A stretch of DNA of 14,030 nt from Fusobacteriales bacterium (GTDB lineage: Bacteria; Fusobacteriota; Fusobacteriia; Fusobacteriales; Leptotrichiaceae), in contig JAITVW010000023.1 in assembly GCA_031285605.1 (NCBI GenBank), forward strand, positions 1 through 14,030. The letters are read 5' to 3'. Positions 12,423 through 14,030 of this stretch are shown in pieces. The notes under the pieces were generated by a model, which had not been told where the DNA came from, ran no database searches, and was given only the letters and a program-made list of their open reading frames with translations. A program made the translations under genes and the position numbers. Positions within the stretch are counted from its first letter, which is position 1; each line of letters starts with the position of its first letter.

Positions 12423-12564
12423 CAGGCTGTACATCTTTGAATAATAGATTTTCAAGGATTTCGGCTTTTTTTATTATAAAAAAATTAATAAATAACATAA
12501 ATTTAGAAAAAATATAATTTTGATATATGTAGAAACTTTGAAAATCAAGCAATTGAACAGCCTG
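12423..12564. repeat. 142-bp imperfect inverted-repeat element (MITE-like)
   Basis: The ends CAGGCTGT (12423-12430) and ACAGCCTG (12557-12564) are perfect 8-bp inverted repeats. Further in, GATTTTCAA (12447-12455) matches TTGAAAATC (12538-12546), followed by TTTC/GAAA. The spacers between the blocks differ (16 versus 10 nt). A T7-ATTAT-A7 palindrome lies inside near 12466-12486. No target duplication is evident. It could be a short non-autonomous element, an IS remnant, or an oversized terminator for the gene ending at 12417. Confidence 0.5.
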
Positions 12565-12604
12565 ATGATCTCTTGACTTTGGAAATGAAAATATGTATAC
12601 TTGA

Positions 12605-12948
12605 GAAATTGTAATTAAATGGGTTACAATCACTGTTTTATTTATGCTGCAAAATTTATTTAATGTACTTGGAGTGTATCCTTAAGAGAAAAGAAGTACT
12701 TTATTTACCACGTTTGTGTTGTTTCAGCTTTTGAATGCTTTTAACTGCAGAGAACCGGGATATGAAAGTATCACGAAAAATTTTAAACAAAATAAAATAA
12801 TGTTAGATGTTTTCATTCTGACATTTATATTACAGATATTAATAACACAGTATGGATGAAAATATTTTTATACTGTTTTATATTAATTCTGCTTTCTGAA
12901 ATTATAAAGGCAGGAGGCCGGGAAAAAGGAACAGCTCAAATGAATTAA
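12605..12948 (+). pseudogene. Decayed C-terminus of a calcium-type P-type ATPase
   Basis: One frame from 12605 reads 'VTITVLFMLQNLFNVLGVYP', a TAA at 12683, then 'STLFTTFVLFQLLNAFNCRE', 'KNFKQNKIMLDVFILTFILQ' and 'ILITQYG' to a TGA at 12857. Slipping one base gives 'MKIFLYCFILILLSEIIKAG' and a stop at 12946-12948. This is the last membrane helices of PMCA-like Ca2+ ATPases (Cation_ATPase_C): compare the TFVL-QLFN-NAR and F-QI-QFGG motifs of that family. The nonsense codon, the frameshift and the loss of everything before the last helices make it dead; the phosphorylation, nucleotide and main transport domains are gone. The remnant begins 40 bp after the inverted-repeat element, as if the gene had been cut there. 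Its terminator is still intact. Confidence is high for family, lower for exact left end. Confidence 0.75.
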
Positions 12949-12955
12949 CGAATTA

Positions 12956-12993
12956 GTGCATTTAGGTTTTTATTACTCTAAATGTACTTTTTT
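12956..12993 (+). terminator. Terminator of the lost ATPase gene
   Basis: GTGCATTTAG (12956-12965) pairs with CTAAATGTAC (12978-12987), 10 bp with one G-U, 12-nt loop, followed by six T (12988-12993). It lies 7 nt after the remnant's stop codon. Confidence 0.75.
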
Positions 12994-13025
12994 ACGAATA
13001 TTAAAATTAATTTTTAATAATTTGA

Positions 13026-13252
13026 TTTGCAGCAATATTCCTGACATTCTGCGTGAGGGATGAATACAACAATTAATTGAGCAGAAAGCGGACTGTTACA
13101 AATACTGTGTGCCATATCTTGATAATACTCTAAAGACAGAAAAACTATGAACAAAAGATCCGGAGACTTTTACAGTATCAAAGCAGACACATTTTTTAAA
13201 TAACATATTGAGATTTCTCCAGAGCAGTAATTTAAATATAAAATATAAATGA
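13026..13252 (+). pseudogene. Possible decayed reading frame, unidentified
   Basis: A frame from 13064 to the stop at 13250-13252 is open except for one TGA at 13148 and has protein-like content: 'IQQLIEQKADCYKYCVPYLD', 'NTLKTEKL', then 'TKDPETFTVSKQTHFLNNIL' and 'RFLQSS'. Upstream, from 13026 in a neighbouring frame, 'FAAIFLTFCVRDEYN' would join it after a frameshift. This looks like the tail of a soluble protein broken by one nonsense codon and one shift. I could not match it to a family. There is no ribosome site or promoter. A chance frame in this AT-rich stretch is possible. Confidence 0.3.
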
Positions 13253-13694
13253 TAAAATACATGATGAAAAGAAAAATCTTGTAATGTAGTTCCTAATATA
13301 TTATAATAACAGGGAGAATCAGGTTTTAAATATAGAACAGTTTTTAATATTTTTACAATTCTAAGTACAATCATAATTTAAAATATAATAATCATCATAA
13401 GATAGAAAATAAAGCACCAAAAAATATAGATTAAAGTAATCTATTTTTTTTGGCAGCAGACTGAATGGCAAGTCAACTTTTATGGAGTAATATCGTAATT
13501 TAATATTTCAAAAAGTTATTTTATAGATTAAAGATTTTCAAAGAAAAACTGCATGATAAAACACTATGAATCTGTAGATTTTCATTTTAATAAACGAGGC
13601 TGTAATATGTACAAAATCAATTTATTTCAGTCTTATGCGGATATTACGGAATTATCCGTGGTCTCAAACTCAGAAGAAAATCGAGGTGATAAAA
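13253..13694. other. Intergenic stretch with a strong hairpin
   Basis: No gene is supported here. The main structure is a hairpin at 13417-13453: 17-nt arms with one mismatch (CCAAAAAATATAGATTA against its complement) around an AAG loop. Its internal T8 run makes it terminator-like in both directions. A frame starting at ATG 13607 (GAGG upstream) overlaps the DUF1538 gene in another phase and is not called. Confidence 0.5.
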
Positions 13695-14030
13695 TTGAAC
13701 CGGAAACTCAAGGAAAAGATTCGAGAAGCGTTTGCATCAGTGTTGCCGATTACTGCAATTGTACTGATTCTGAGTACGCTGTTGGTGCCGATATCCATAG
13801 GTACCATTGTTATGTTTATGGCAGGAGCTTCCCTGCTTATCATCGGTATGGGATTTTTTTCACTGGGAGCCGATATGGCTATGATTCCTATAGGTGAAGC
13901 AACAGGAATCCAGTTTACTAAAACAAAAAAATTATGGTTATCTGTGATATTCTGTTTTATAATGGGGTTTATTATCACTATTGCCGAGCCGGATTTACAG
14001 GTACTGGCAAGACAGAGATCGGAGAGCGTC
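13695..14030 (+). CDS. DUF1538 family membrane protein, N-terminal part
   Basis: 112 residues are visible; the gene runs off the right edge. The N-terminus 'KIREAFASVLPITAIVLIL' is followed by 'FMAGASLLIIGMGFFSLGAD', 'MAMIPIGEATG' and 'GFIITIAEPDLQVLARQ'. These are the hallmarks of DUF1538 (PF07556), predicted multi-pass membrane proteins with the invariant TIAEPDLQVLA signature. Their function is unknown; a transport or channel role is often guessed. I choose the TTG at 13695 because GAGGTG lies six bases upstream and the protein then begins exactly at the family's usual first helix. In-frame alternatives are GTG 13686 and ATG 13635, the latter without a ribosome site and adding non-conserved residues. 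No convincing promoter was found upstream. Confidence 0.87.
   Translation, partial: MNRKLKEKIREAFASVLPITAIVLILSTLLVPISIGTIVMFMAGASLLIIGMGFFSLGADMAMIPIGEATGIQFTKTKKLWLSVIFCFIMGFIITIAEPDLQVLARQRSESV

Noticed and set aside
13096..13374. Minus-strand 92-codon frame
   Set aside because: AT-rich, hydrophobic low-complexity content, no ribosome site seen and no family signature.
13553..13897. Plus-strand 114-codon frame beginning before the DUF1538 gene
   Set aside because: From 13695 on it overlaps the clearly conserved DUF1538 frame in another phase and shows no family features; its first part has no conserved content.
13670..13978. Minus-strand 102-codon frame
   Set aside because: It is the mirror of the DUF1538 membrane helices; hydrophobic antisense frames are expected.

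Overview
The window is AT-rich, with TTA/AAA/AGA-heavy codons and strong AGGAG-type ribosome binding sites. It carries a strictly anaerobic gene set: a flavin-free molybdenum hydroxylase, many Fe-S proteins and a radical SAM enzyme. Together these suggest an anaerobic low-GC bacterium. My best guess is a fusobacterium of the Leptotrichiaceae/Sebaldella type. That is an inference from composition and protein flavour, not a proven assignment.

Left half (1-8250), all on the minus strand: one gene cassette. In transcription order it encodes (i) a Desulfovibrio gigas Mop-type aldehyde oxidoreductase with two [2Fe-2S] domains, a molybdopterin domain and no FAD domain; (ii) a 763-residue flavin/Fe-S protein combining a GltD-like front end, a dicluster domain and two HdrB-like CCG domains; (iii) a 74-residue double-CxxC protein; (iv) a SAM-dependent methyltransferase; (v) a C-GCAxxG-C-C-type small protein; (vi) a Cys-rich radical SAM protein; (vii) the start of an acyl-adenylate/CoA ligase cut by the window edge. 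As I remember it, this content and order match the D. vulgaris DVU_1559 to DVU_1553 neighbourhood, whose partner proteins are named as families but whose joint function is not known to me. Genes are 0-13 nt apart except at two gaps (85 and 59 nt), and each of those holds a strong RNA hairpin.

Middle (8251-9880): a divergent 124-residue unknown protein behind a near-consensus promoter. It is followed by about 1.1 kb without an intact gene. This stretch holds a leftward terminator, a long AT hairpin, a terminator, a perfect-consensus promoter followed about 60 nt later by another terminator (a possible tiny RNA), and a broken IS3-type OrfA transposase.

Right part (9880-14030), all on the plus strand: a secreted lysozyme-like family protein with its terminator; a Cof-type HAD phosphatase gene broken by one extra G in a G6 run; a small-multidrug-export family membrane protein; a 142-bp imperfect inverted-repeat element lying next to the decayed C-terminus of a PMCA-type calcium P-type ATPase that still has its terminator; a second, unidentified decayed reading frame; and the start of a DUF1538 membrane protein, probably initiated at TTG.

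The left cassette reads as a functional unit: Mop oxidises an aldehyde or N-heterocycle, and the flavin/Fe-S protein and small CxxC protein are candidates for moving its electrons. The radical SAM enzyme, methyltransferase, C-GCAxxG protein and ligase may make or modify a substrate or cofactor. The right side looks like an ordinary chromosomal stretch scarred by insertions and gene decay.
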